DNA of 41,579 nucleotides from Bryobacterales bacterium (GTDB taxonomy: Bacteria; Acidobacteriota; Terriglobia; Bryobacterales; Bryobacteraceae). Below, piece by piece: positions 23,395-33,200 of the stretch (positions within the stretch are counted from its first letter, which is position 1; the number at the start of each line of letters is the position of its first letter). A program made the position numbers and the translations under genes. The notes beneath the pieces are model-generated. The model saw only the letters and a list, made by a program, of their open reading frames with translations. It was not told where the DNA came from and did not search any database. Location: positions 1 to 41,579 of the forward strand of contig JAEUQE010000051.1 of NCBI GenBank assembly GCA_016789785.1, given 5' to 3'.

Positions 23395-24702
23395 ATGAGG
23401 GGAACGCCACATTCCGGAGCAAAGCTCGATCAGCGCGTTGCGTACCGTCGTGGTGGTGTGTCCATTCAGATGCTGGCGCTGATGGTACCAGTCTTCTTCG
23501 GGATGATGGGCTTCGCGGTTGACCTTGGCCGTCTCTATCTCGCGCGCGGCGAACTCAAGACTGCGGCTGAGGCGATGGCGCTTGCAGCCGCCAGCCGGCT
23601 GATCGGGACCGAAGCGGCCACTACCGACGCTACCGATGCTGCCCGCCGCCAGGTGGAAACATCCACAGGCTTTGGCAACCGTTATGACTTCGGCGGACTC
23701 ACCGTCGGCGAAGCCACTGGTTCGCTGAACAGTGAAATTGTCGATCCCACGTTCTACGCCACGCCGGGCGAGGCAACCGGCGAAGGCGACACACGGGGCG
23801 GACAAGGCGAAGTCGGTGGATCCTTCGCCAAACATGTGCGCGTCGAACTCGTGGGCGAAACACCCATCATCTTCTGGCGGTTTCTCTCGCTGGGCCAGGA
23901 CGGCAAAGTGCCGATTCGCGTCCGTTCCGCCGCCGGCATCAGCGCGCCTCTGTGCACTGCATGCGGGATTGAGCCGATCGCGATTGCGCCGCTCGATGCC
24001 TCGGACACCACCAACTTCGGTTTCGTCACCAATACCCGCTATACGCTCGGCTACCTCTGTAACGGAGGCCCCATTCCACAGCCGCTTGCCAACACGTCCG
24101 GACGCGTCACCTATTTGCTGCTCAACCGCCTCAACGAAGAAGCCACCGTATTCCCCGACGATTCGCAGCAACTGTTCCGCTCGGGTGCGCAAGGCCTCGT
24201 ACCCTCCACCACGGAAGCGCGCGCCTGCTTCACCATCAACAGCGAGGAGACTCTGTGGGCATCGGCAACCGCGCTCGCCTGCAATACCAATCGCGTGCAG
24301 ACCGCGGTCACCAACTTTCTCTGCGGGCTTGCCACCCGCATGGATACATCGAATGTGCAAGGTTGTGACGGCAATGTGGTCGAGTACGAATCCCTCACCG
24401 CCCTCTATCAACCGGACACCGACCTCACCGACCTCGAAGACTATGCGGGTTACGTGGGCAACGGACGGCGGATCATCACCATTCCGATTGTCGACGGGCT
24501 GAATCCCACCGGAACCATGATTGTGCAAGGCTTCCGTCAGTTTCTTGTCCAACCCGCCGCAAATTCGACCGGCCTCTCCACCAACGATCCGAACGGCCGG
24601 TTCATCGCCACTTATCTCGGCAATCTCGTGCCTCTTCGCCAGGGGCGTTTCGGGAGCTGCGGCGTGACCTCGGGCCCGGGAAAGGTGGTCCTGCACCGGT
24701 GA
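23395..24702 (+). CDS. TadG-like pseudopilin (Tad domain protein)
   Basis: A 435-residue protein with the N-terminal Tad motif RRGGVSIQMLALMVPVFFGM followed by GFAVDLGRLYLARGELKTAA, i.e. a type IV-pilin-like helix with the usual DLGRLYLxRxELKTAAEAMALAAAS continuation. TadG-like proteins are minor components of the pilus assembly. No von Willebrand A domain was recognised, unlike many TadG proteins. The middle part has several cysteines (APLCTACGIEP, LACNTN). Its TGA overlaps the GTG start of the next gene (GTGA). Present in the pilus operon just after the secretin. Confidence 0.82.
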   Translation: MRGTPHSGAKLDQRVAYRRGGVSIQMLALMVPVFFGMMGFAVDLGRLYLARGELKTAAEAMALAAASRLIGTEAATTDATDAARRQVETSTGFGNRYDFGGLTVGEATGSLNSEIVDPTFYATPGEATGEGDTRGGQGEVGGSFAKHVRVELVGETPIIFWRFLSLGQDGKVPIRVRSAAGISAPLCTACGIEPIAIAPLDASDTTNFGFVTNTRYTLGYLCNGGPIPQPLANTSGRVTYLLLNRLNEEATVFPDDSQQLFRSGAQGLVPSTTEARACFTINSEETLWASATALACNTNRVQTAVTNFLCGLATRMDTSNVQGCDGNVVEYESLTALYQPDTDLTDLEDYAGYVGNGRRIITIPIVDGLNPTGTMIVQGFRQFLVQPAANSTGLSTNDPNGRFIATYLGNLVPLRQGRFGSCGVTSGPGKVVLHR

Positions 24703-25196
24703 GACGCAATCGTGGCAGCATCCTCATGGAGACGGCGATGTACACGCCGATCCTCCTGCTTCTCCTGCTCGGGATGATCGAGCTTGCCAAGATCACTTAC
24801 ACTTACTACGCCTTGCAGAAGACACTGTACACTGTCGCCCGCTACCTCGGTACGCAACAAGGCGTGAACTTCTGTGACGATGGCGACGCGGTTGTCGCCG
24901 CGGCCAAGGCGTTCGCGCTCACAGGCACAGCCGATAGTGCCGGCGAAGCTTTCATACGCAATCTCAGCGTGGATCAGATCCAGGTGCGCATTGAGCGCTT
25001 CAACGCAACCACCGGCGATATCGGCGAATGCGAATGCTCGCCCACCGGGTGCGACATCGCCAACGGCGGCCAGGGCCCCGATTACATTGTCGTTTCGATT
25101 CCCGAAGGTTATCCTTTCGTGCTTCGCATCCCGCAACTTCCCACGGATCCGATCATCCTTCGGCCCCGTGTGCGCGTACCGTTTCTGGGGACATAA
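24699..25196 (+). CDS. TadE-like pseudopilin
   Basis: A 165-residue protein starting RRNRGSILMETAMYTPILLL, the TadE-like pattern (G, then SxxxE, then a hydrophobic helix) with a pilin-type E five residues after S. TadE is a minor pseudopilin processed by the prepilin peptidase. Cysteines are clustered in the exported part (CDDGD, GECECSPTGCDI), suggesting disulfide bonds in the periplasm. The GTG start overlaps the stop of the previous gene, and an AAAGGTGG is 10 nt upstream. The next gene starts 3 bp after its stop. Confidence 0.85.
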   Translation: MRRNRGSILMETAMYTPILLLLLLGMIELAKITYTYYALQKTLYTVARYLGTQQGVNFCDDGDAVVAAAKAFALTGTADSAGEAFIRNLSVDQIQVRIERFNATTGDIGECECSPTGCDIANGGQGPDYIVVSIPEGYPFVLRIPQLPTDPIILRPRVRVPFLGT

Positions 25197-25199
25197 TCC

Positions 25200-25694
25200 A
25201 TGCGAGAACGCGGACAAGCCACCATGGAATTCATCCTCTCGTACTCGGCCATTCTGCTGCCAATGACGATGATGATCATCTTCACTGCCAAGATGCTGTG
25301 GGTTTGGCACAGCGTCTCCGACTTTACGCGCGAAGGCGCCCGCTACGCCACGACGCATTGCTGGCAGGCAAGCGGCGACAACGTGCGGGGTTGGATGCGC
25401 CAGAATGCGCCGCTCACGTTCGACCGCGAGCAACTGGCCCAGGGTCCCGCCGAGATCCGAATCACCTACCTCGCCCGCAACGCCGAAAGCGGCGAACTGG
25501 AAGACTTCAGTTGCGATGGCGAGTGCAGCGTCTCCTGCGTCCCCGACATGGTTCGCGTCACCGTCGCCGAGTACGAGTTCCGTTCCTTCATGAGTTATCT
25601 GGGGCTGCCCCCCATCCCGATCCCGAATTTCCAGACCACACTGCCGATGGAAGGCGCCGGCTGCAATCCCGAGACCGGCGAGTGCCTGCCATGA
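25200..25694 (+). CDS. TadE/TadF-like pseudopilin
   Basis: A 164-residue protein with the leader RERGQATMEFILSYSAILLP and a hydrophobic helix, i.e. a second TadE-like or TadF-like pseudopilin. The exported domain has paired cysteines (SCDGECSVSC and GCNPETGEC). It lies between the TadE gene and cpaE in the operon. Which of TadE or TadF it corresponds to cannot be decided from sequence alone. Confidence 0.82.
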   Translation: MRERGQATMEFILSYSAILLPMTMMIIFTAKMLWVWHSVSDFTREGARYATTHCWQASGDNVRGWMRQNAPLTFDREQLAQGPAEIRITYLARNAESGELEDFSCDGECSVSCVPDMVRVTVAEYEFRSFMSYLGLPPIPIPNFQTTLPMEGAGCNPETGECLP

Positions 25695-25712
25695 GTCCCT
25701 TGAGGAGAGAGA

Positions 25713-26888
25713 ATGTCCGTTAGTCTGTTGGTCGCTTCCAATGACGAGCAGTTCCGCGAGATGGTTCGCGAGAACCTTCTGAACATCCAGAACTCGCGCG
25801 TGATCTCGGAGTACACGGAAGTATCGTCGAACCTCTACATCCGCGTGATGCAGGACCTCGAACGTCACCCCGAAGCCGCTCTGGTTGTCGACATGTCCTA
25901 TGACACCGAGATCGCACTCAGCGCGCTGCAAAAGGTGAAGCAGGCGGTGCCCGATCTCTACGTCATCGTCTCGAATTTTCAGGCCGACGGCGAGATGGTG
26001 CTGGCTTCTCTTCGTGCCGGCGCCAACGACTTCCTCACGCAGCCGCTCAAGCGTCTCGACTTTCGTGACGCGATGCAGCGTCTGGAAAGCACGCCCCGCC
26101 GCGTCACTATGACCGGCAGCCGGCTCGGCAAGATCTATACGTTTCTCGGCGCCAAAGGCGGTGTCGGCACAACTACGCTTGCCGTCAATTTCGCAAGCGT
26201 GCTCGCACAGCGCAAGCAACAGACCGTCCTCCTCGACTTCGATTGGACGGCCAATGAAGTCGCAATGCAATTGGGAGCCACGCCGCAATACACGCTCATG
26301 GAGGTCGCCGAAAACCTTGGCCGCATGGATCAGGCTTTGTTTGAAGGCTTCGTCATGCGCGATCCACTGGGCTTCTTCCTTGTGGGTCCACCCGATTCGC
26401 TCGAGCAGCGCGGCTATTTCAGTGAGCCGATGTTTCGTGAGTTCTCCACATTCCTCGTTGAGAAATATCAATCCGTCGTGATCGATGCGGGCCGCAACGT
26501 GAACGATGATGTCGTCCTCGGCGCGTTGCAGGCCTCGAACACCGTGTTCCTGGTCGTCACGCAGGAATACCCCGCCATCCGCAACGCCCAGCGTTATCTT
26601 TCGTTCCTGCTGCGCATGGGCTTCTCGCAGGATCAGATCAAGATCCTCGTCAACCGCTACTCGAAGAAGATCGACTCCAACAACGCAACCCTCGAACAGA
26701 TCCAGCAGACTCTGAACCAGAAAGTCTTCTATGGAATCCCCGGTTCGCCGGCTGTGCTCGGCTCTCTGAACAAAGCTCGCCCGATCGTGTCTGACCGTCA
26801 GGCTGCCGGCGAGCTCGACCGTGTGTTCCGCGCCTTCGTGGACAAGGCGACCGGTGCGCAGCGCGACGCTGTGGCAAAATCGGCATAA
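25713..26888 (+). CDS. cpaE: CpaE/TadZ-like localisation ATPase
   Basis: A 391-residue cytoplasmic protein that places the pilus machine in the cell. Residues 1-125 form a receiver-like domain (VVDMSYD with D60 as the possible acceptor; RAGANDFLTQPL near 101-112). From residue 140 it is a ParA/MinD-type ATPase: deviant Walker A KGGVGTTT at 148-155 and LLDFDW in the switch region. TadZ/CpaE proteins often keep only part of the receiver's active site; D60 is present but other acidic residues were not verified. GAGGAGAGA lies just before the ATG. Confidence 0.9.
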   Translation: MSVSLLVASNDEQFREMVRENLLNIQNSRVISEYTEVSSNLYIRVMQDLERHPEAALVVDMSYDTEIALSALQKVKQAVPDLYVIVSNFQADGEMVLASLRAGANDFLTQPLKRLDFRDAMQRLESTPRRVTMTGSRLGKIYTFLGAKGGVGTTTLAVNFASVLAQRKQQTVLLDFDWTANEVAMQLGATPQYTLMEVAENLGRMDQALFEGFVMRDPLGFFLVGPPDSLEQRGYFSEPMFREFSTFLVEKYQSVVIDAGRNVNDDVVLGALQASNTVFLVVTQEYPAIRNAQRYLSFLLRMGFSQDQIKILVNRYSKKIDSNNATLEQIQQTLNQKVFYGIPGSPAVLGSLNKARPIVSDRQAAGELDRVFRAFVDKATGAQRDAVAKSA

Positions 26889-26915
26889 GTCCATTCATAA
26901 AGGTTTCACGAATTC

Positions 26916-28229
26916 ATGGGAACACGACCGATCGCCCGGCCCGGTACTGGCGCAGACCGCTGGTTCGGCATCAAGACGCAAATCCATAGCAAGTTGCTCG
27001 CTTCGTTGACGCCCGATCAGCTTCGCGTGCTCAATAAAGACGGGGTTCGCGAGCAAATCGGCAATGTCGTCGAGCGTCTCGTGCGCGACGAAGGCATTCC
27101 GATGACTTCGGCCGAACGCGAGCGCGTCATCGAAGAAGTGCTCGATGAGGTCTTCGGTCTTGGACCGCTTGAGCCGTTGCTCAAGGACGTCACGGTCAGC
27201 GACATCATGGTGAACGGCTACGACAGCGTCTATGTCGAGCGTGGCGGCCGTATCTCCGAAACCAACATCCGCTTCAAGGACCAGGCGCACGTCCGCATGA
27301 TCATCGATCGCATCGTCTCCAACATTGGCCGCCGCATCGACGATTCTTCACCCATTGTCGATGCGCGTCTCGAAGACGGGTCGCGTGTTTGCGCCGTGAT
27401 TCCTCCGCTTTCGCTGATCGGCCCGGTGATGACCATCCGCCGCTTCGGCAAGAAGCTGCTCGGCACCGAGGATCTGCTCAAGAACGAAACGCTCACCACC
27501 GGCATGCTCGACTTCCTTAGCGGATGCGTCGAGGCGAGGCTCAACGTAGTGATTTCCGGTGGATCCGGCTCGGGCAAGACCACCATCCTCAACACGCTGT
27601 CGCGGTACATCCCGGAAGAAGAGCGCGTGATCACGATCGAAGACACCGCGGAGTTGCAGATGCAGCAGAGCCACGTGGTGCGCCTGGAAACACGCCCGAT
27701 GAACATTGAAGGCGCCGGCGCGGTCACGCAGCGCGATCTCGTCATCAACGCCCTCCGTATGCGTCCCGACCGTATCATCATCGGTGAGTGCCGCGGCTCG
27801 GAAGCGATGGACATGATGCAGGCGATGAACACGGGTCACGACGGTTCCATGACCACCTGCCACGCCAACAGCGCCAAAGACGCATTCACGCGCCTGGAGA
27901 CCATGGTCATGATGGCGAGTTCCGCCATTCCCGACCGCGTGATTCGACAGATGCTTGCCTCGGCGGTCAACATCGTCGTGCAATGCGCCCGTCTCAACGA
28001 TGGTACCCGCCGCCTGATGTCGATCAGCGAAGTCCGCGAAGTGGAAGAGGATCAGGTGCTGCTGGATGATGTCTTCGTTCTCGAACGCACCGGCGTGAAT
28101 CAGCGCGGACGCATCACCGGAAAATTCCGCGCCACCGGATACAAGCCGCGTTGCCTCAACCGGCTGAAAGCTTACGGCATTCATCTTTCTCCCTCCATCT
28201 TCCAGGAAGAGATGGCATTGAAGGAGTAG
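26916..28229 (+). CDS. cpaF: CpaF/TadA pilus assembly ATPase
   Basis: The secretion ATPase that powers assembly of the Flp pilus, 437 residues, cytoplasmic. Walker A GGSGSGKT at residues 215-222, the Asp box IEDTAELQ at about 241-248, Walker B-region RIIIGECRG at 286-294, and the His box CHANS at about 315-319. The N-terminal domain (GLGPLEPLLKDVTVSDIMVN at 81-100) is standard for the TadA/VirB11 group. Length is close to that of other CpaF proteins. It is followed 4 bp later by tadB. Confidence 0.95.
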   Translation: MGTRPIARPGTGADRWFGIKTQIHSKLLASLTPDQLRVLNKDGVREQIGNVVERLVRDEGIPMTSAERERVIEEVLDEVFGLGPLEPLLKDVTVSDIMVNGYDSVYVERGGRISETNIRFKDQAHVRMIIDRIVSNIGRRIDDSSPIVDARLEDGSRVCAVIPPLSLIGPVMTIRRFGKKLLGTEDLLKNETLTTGMLDFLSGCVEARLNVVISGGSGSGKTTILNTLSRYIPEEERVITIEDTAELQMQQSHVVRLETRPMNIEGAGAVTQRDLVINALRMRPDRIIIGECRGSEAMDMMQAMNTGHDGSMTTCHANSAKDAFTRLETMVMMASSAIPDRVIRQMLASAVNIVVQCARLNDGTRRLMSISEVREVEEDQVLLDDVFVLERTGVNQRGRITGKFRATGYKPRCLNRLKAYGIHLSPSIFQEEMALKE

Positions 28230-28233
28230 CGGA

Positions 28234-29205
28234 GTGGCCACGTTTCTTATCACCTTCCTGATCTTCAGCGCGGCACTGTTCACCGCGGCCTATTACGTTT
28301 GGGTGGTGCCCGCGAACGCCAGCGCCGACGTGCTCCAGCAGCGGATGCGCGAATTGCGCGCACGCGCGGGTCAGCGGCGCAGCGGTGCGCCCGACCTCAT
28401 CCGGCGCGAGGAGCAGGGAACCTTCGCGGCCATTGGTGAATTTCTCACCTGGGTGGGACCACTGCGGCGTCTGCAGGAAATCATCGAGCAGGCCAACCTC
28501 AAGTACCGTTCCACCGACGTGTTCGTGATCTCGGTCGGAATCGCACTCGCCACCTACGTGATCCTCGGCTTCGTAGGTATGACCGCGCTGGCTCTCCGCG
28601 CCGGCATCGCCGGGCTGTTGGGCTCCCTGCCAACCATGTACATCATGCGCATTCGCAATAAGCGCATGACGAAGTTCGAGGAGTTGCTACCGGACGCCAT
28701 CGACCTCTTCAACCGGTCCATGAAAGCCGGTCACAACATTCAAAGCGGCCTCGAAACGATCTCCCAGGAGACTTTGGATCCCATCAAAATGGAGTTCCGC
28801 AAAGTGATTGAGGAGATGGCACTCGGCTCTCCCGTCGAGGACGCGCTACATGGCTTGGGCCGGCGCGTCCCCGTGATCGACCTGAAGTTCTTCATCACCG
28901 GCCTCATCCTCCAGCGGCAGACCGGCGCCAACATGGTGGAGGTGCTCGAGAACATGTCGCTGCTGATTCGCGAGCGCCTGAACCTGACGGCGAAAATGCA
29001 CGCGCACACCGCGGCTCAGCGCTTCTCGGCGGGCTTGCTATGCGGCATGCCGGTGGTGGTCGGCCTCGGATTCTGGGTGATGAAGCCCGAGTATATCCGG
29101 CTGCTCTACACGGACGAGACCGGGAGTAAATTTCTCACTTACGCAATCGTGTCGGAATTGGTTGGAATTCTGATTATTCGCAAGATCGCGAGCCCGAGGC
29201 TCTAG
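28234..29205 (+). CDS. tadB: TadB inner-membrane platform protein
   Basis: A 323-residue inner-membrane protein of the T2SS GspF/TadB family. A first membrane helix (residues 1-25) and three more are visible, together with the family segment LLPDAIDLFNRSMKAGHNIQ followed by SGLETISQE. TadB and TadC form the platform on which the ATPase CpaF works. The GTG start is preceded by AAGGAG at 7 nt, whose bases lie over the end of cpaF. Confidence 0.92.
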   Translation: MATFLITFLIFSAALFTAAYYVWVVPANASADVLQQRMRELRARAGQRRSGAPDLIRREEQGTFAAIGEFLTWVGPLRRLQEIIEQANLKYRSTDVFVISVGIALATYVILGFVGMTALALRAGIAGLLGSLPTMYIMRIRNKRMTKFEELLPDAIDLFNRSMKAGHNIQSGLETISQETLDPIKMEFRKVIEEMALGSPVEDALHGLGRRVPVIDLKFFITGLILQRQTGANMVEVLENMSLLIRERLNLTAKMHAHTAAQRFSAGLLCGMPVVVGLGFWVMKPEYIRLLYTDETGSKFLTYAIVSELVGILIIRKIASPRL

Positions 29206-29209
29206 GAGT

Positions 29210-30145
29210 ATGATGACCACTGCACTGTTTGTCTTCATCGCGTTCTTCGTTGTTGTGGTGGCGCTCCTGTGGTCGGGCGTGCAGTTGTTCTCGGATCGCG
29301 AAGATCCCCTCGGCGATCGCTTGTTCGAACTGCAGTCGGCCACCGCCACTCCCGAAACACGATCTCCCCGGCGGCGCCTCGGAGGCGGCTTCATCAACAG
29401 CTTCCTCTACGTGGTGAGCCTGATTCCAGGAGGCGAGGACTACATTCGCGACACAGAGCGTGAACTCGCCCAGGCCGGCATCCGCCAGCGTGGTTCGGTG
29501 GTCGCCTTCACTATCGGCCAGGTCCTGTTCATGGGTCTCCTGCTCGGCGGAATGTTCTACCTGCAGCGCGAGAACCCGCCATCGCAGTTGATCGGCGGCA
29601 TGGCGGCGATGTTCATTCTTGGTTATACGCTGCCCGGTGTGTTTCTGAAAAGACTGGTGAAACGCTACCGCCAGAAGTTACAGGATGCGCTTCCCGATAC
29701 GGTCGACTTACTCGGTATCGTGCTGGGAACCGGCCTTGCGCTTGATCAGGCGTTCCTCCGCGTCAGCGAGGAGATGCGCTATATCTACCCCGAACTCGCA
29801 GCCGAATTCTACACGGTGGTCATGCAGGTCAAGGCAGGACAGGAGCGCACCAAGGCTTTTCAACAACTGGTGCGCCGCACTGGCATTGAGGACATCAAGT
29901 CGCTGGCGGCGATGATCGTGCAGAGCGAACGCTTCGGAACCAGCCTGTCCCATGCGCTGAAGGTGTATGCCGACGCGCTGCGCACGCGGCGCCGGCTGCG
30001 CGGGGAAGCCACTGTCGCCAAGGCGGGCATCAAGATGCTGTTCCCCATTGTGCTCTTCATCCTCCCAGCACTCTTCGTGATTTCGCTGGTGCCCGCATTG
30101 CTCAGCGTGATGCGCGACCTGCGCGGCGGCATCGGCGCGAAATAG
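29210..30145 (+). CDS. tadC: TadC inner-membrane platform protein
   Basis: A 311-residue inner-membrane protein, the partner of TadB. The GspF-type segment LQDALPDTVDLLGIVLGTGL and the later QSERFGTSLSHALKVYADAL are typical for TadC. Hydrophobic helices lie at the N-terminus, around residues 95-140 and at the C-terminus. AGGAG immediately precedes the ATG codons at 29210 and 29213. It is the last gene of the tad operon; a weak terminator overlaps its stop. Confidence 0.92.
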   Translation: MMTTALFVFIAFFVVVVALLWSGVQLFSDREDPLGDRLFELQSATATPETRSPRRRLGGGFINSFLYVVSLIPGGEDYIRDTERELAQAGIRQRGSVVAFTIGQVLFMGLLLGGMFYLQRENPPSQLIGGMAAMFILGYTLPGVFLKRLVKRYRQKLQDALPDTVDLLGIVLGTGLALDQAFLRVSEEMRYIYPELAAEFYTVVMQVKAGQERTKAFQQLVRRTGIEDIKSLAAMIVQSERFGTSLSHALKVYADALRTRRRLRGEATVAKAGIKMLFPIVLFILPALFVISLVPALLSVMRDLRGGIGAK

Positions 30146-30160
30146 CCGCCAGGCATTTTT
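30125..30160 (+). terminator. Possible intrinsic terminator at the end of the tad operon
   Basis: GGCGGC (30125-30130) can pair with GCCGCC (30145-30150) across a 14-nt loop, followed by AGGCA and five T. The left arm lies inside the end of tadC. Confidence 0.4.
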
Positions 30161-30163
30161 CCA

Positions 30164-30192
30164 TTGACTCCACACCCCGCCTCCCCTAACAT
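30164..30192 (+). promoter_or_regulatory. Promoter for the TonB-dependent receptor
   Basis: TTGACT (30164-30169) and TAACAT (30187-30192) with a 17-nt spacer, 40 nt before the ATG at 30233; a purine-rich AAGGGGAAGGGG lies just before the start. Good match to the housekeeping sigma consensus. Confidence 0.6.
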
Positions 30193-30232
30193 TCCCTAAT
30201 ACACATCTCGTTCACAAGGGGAAGGGGAACCC

Positions 30233-33200
30233 ATGCGTTCTTGGGTGATTTCGAGTCTCGTTTGTCTCCTCTCGGGCCTTGCCGCCTATTCGCAAACCAT
30301 TGATGCGACGCTCTCCGGCGCTGTTTCCGACCCTTCGGAAGCCGCCATTCCCGGAGCCGCCGTCACCGCGCAAAATCTGAAGACAGGAGTTACAACTGTT
30401 ACCAGATCCAACGCCTCGGGAGTCTACGCATTCCCTGCATTGCCCGCCGGATCCTACCGCGTGGATGCCGATGCTCCAGGCTTCCGCAAAAAGGTATTCC
30501 GCGAAGTGACTCTCGAAGTCGGCGGCCGCGTCACCCTCGACTTCTCCATGGAGATCAGCACCACTGCGGAAACCGTCGAGGTCAGCGCCGATGCCGATTC
30601 CGCACTCGCCTACGCCTCCAGTTCCGTCGGCGGCATGGTGACCGGCCGCAAGGTCCTCGAATTGCCGCTTACGTCGCGCAATGCCCTCGACCTTACCTTT
30701 ATCCAGGCAGGCGTCGTCGGCAGTAACTTCGCGGGAGCGCGAATCGGCACTCTCAATATTCAAATCGACGGCATCAACGTCCAGGACGCGCGCATCAACA
30801 GCGGCGTCGCGTCCACCGTATTCCCCAGCACCGACCGTATCGAGGAGTTCCGCGTCGTCACCTCGCCCGTCGACTCCGAACTCGGGCGGGGTTCCGGTCA
30901 GGTGCAGATGCTTACCCGTTCCGGCACCAACGAGTTTCACGGCTCGCTGTTCGAGTTCCACCGCAACACCGTCCTCAACGCCAACACCTGGTTCAACAAT
31001 CAGCGCGGCATGAATCCACGCACCGGTGAACCCGTATCGCCGCGCAACAATCTGATCCGCAATCAATTCGGCGGCCGCGTCGGCGGGCCGGTCCGCAAGA
31101 ACCGCACCTTCTTCCACTTCCTCTATGAAGGCCAGCGTATCCGTTCCCGCGCCGCGGTCACCAGTACGGTGCTTACCGAAGCCGCCCGCCGCGGCAACTA
31201 CCGCTACTTTCCTGGCGTGCAGAATGGCAACGTCGAATCCGCAACTCCCGTCGTCGATCTCAACGGCAACCCCCTCCGTCCCGCCGGCGCCGCGGGTGAC
31301 CTGATGACCGTCAGCGTGTTCGGACGGGACCCGGCCCGCCTCTCCGCGGACCCCACTGGCGCCGTCGCACGTCAGATCGAGCGCATGCCCCTCCCCAACA
31401 ACTTCCGCGCCGGCGATGGCCTCAACACCGCGGGCTATACCTGGAGCCGCAGCAGTTCCGACGACCTCGATCAATTGAATCTGAAGATTGACCACGTGCT
31501 GTCCAACGCGCACCGGCTCGCGTTCTCCTGGAGCCGCGACACCGGGATCGAAGCCAATGGCTTTCTTCCCCAGCCCTACCCCGACGCGCAGGGCGGCAGT
31601 GTCCGCAGCCGCGACTCTGTCTACTCGCTGACCCTGACCTCCGTGGTCCGGTCGAATCTCGTCAACGAAGTACGCATCGGTGCTCTTCGCCCACAGGTCC
31701 GCTTCACCACTCCATGGGAGACCGACCCCTCCATTCTGCCCAAGCAGCCAGCCTCCACTTACGTCACCGTGCCGCTGCTCTTCACCAACCCCATCAATCA
31801 GGGCAACGATCCTCAGGGCCGCATCTCGCCCAACTACCAGTTCTTCGAAAAGATGAGCTGGCTGACCGGGAAGCACTCCGTGAAATTCGGCGGCAATGCC
31901 TACTTTGTCAGCACCAACGGCTATAACGCTTTCGACGTGTTGCCTCGCGTGAACATTGGCGCCGGTGGTGCGCCCGTCCGCGGCATCGACACCATTCCAG
32001 GCATTGGACGCAATCAGGCCGGCGCGCAGAACCTGCTCCTCGACCTATCCGGATCCGTCGCCAGCATCCGGCAGGCACTGAACTCGCCGGGAGGAGCCAA
32101 TCCCGAGTTCCTGGCCGGCGAGCCCAAGCAGCGTACATGGTACGCGCCGGAGTTCTCCACCTTCATCCAGGACGATTACAAGCTGACCAAGGACCTCACC
32201 CTCACGCTCGGTATTCGCTACGAGTGGTACGCTGTGCCGCAGGACCGGAACGGCCGGGCTGCGGCGCTCGCCGGCGGATCCGGCTCCATCTTCGGACTCA
32301 GCGGACGCAGCTTCGCCGATATGTATCAACCGGGCCGCATCGCCGGCTCACCCACGCGCGTCGAACTCGTCGGCCGCAACTCGCCCAATCCTTCCCGCAA
32401 GCTCTACAACAACGATTGGAATAACTTCGCTCCGGCCATCGGCGTTGCCTGGAACATTCCCTTCTTCGGCAAAGGGAAAACCACGTTCCGCGCGGGCTAC
32501 AGCATGGGCTATGAGCGCAACGCGCTTCGCATCGTCGATGTCGTTGCCGGCGACCAGCCCGGTCTCCGCACCATCTCCACCTTCAATAGCTCCAACGCGC
32601 TCAGCCTCGCAAACATCACCCTGCCGCTGGCTCCCATCGGCCGCGTGCTTGAGGAAGTGCCCTTAACCGACCGCACGCAGATCATCCGCACGTTCGATGA
32701 CAATCTGCGAATTCCTTACGTGCAGAACTGGAATGCCTCCATCGATCGCGAGCTTCCCGGACGCGCCATGCTGTCTGTCCGCTATGTCGCCAACAAGGGC
32801 ACTCGGCTCATCCGGGGCACCAGCGTGAATGAGCACATGATCTTCGAGAACGGCATTCTCGAAGCCTTCCGCCTCACACAGGCCGGCGGCAACGCGCCAC
32901 TGTTCGACCGTCTGTTGCGGGGTTTGAACGTCCCCGGCTTTGGCGTCGTCGACGGACGTCAACTCACCGGCTCGCGCGTGTTCCGCGAAGCGAACACCAC
33001 TACCCAAGGCCACCTCGCCGGGAACAACGCCGGCGCTTTTGCCGCCTATCTCAACTCGACGCCTTATCTCACCAACGTGCGCGGTGGACTCCTTCGCAAC
33101 GGCGGCTTCCCCGAAAACTGGATCGTCGCCAATCCACAGTTCGATTCTGCTCGTCTTACCAGCAACTACGCAGCATCTTCCTATCACTCGATGCAGGTGG

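Noticed and set aside
24612..26894. Open frame of 760 codons on the minus strand across the tad genes
   Set aside because: It is antisense to five clearly recognised genes, has no family resemblance and its amino-acid content is that of reversed GC-rich codons. It is a shadow frame.
30212..31876. Open frame of 554 codons antisense to the TonB-dependent receptor
   Set aside because: The plus strand encodes a full receptor with all domains; the antisense product is low-complexity GAVR-rich and matches nothing known.
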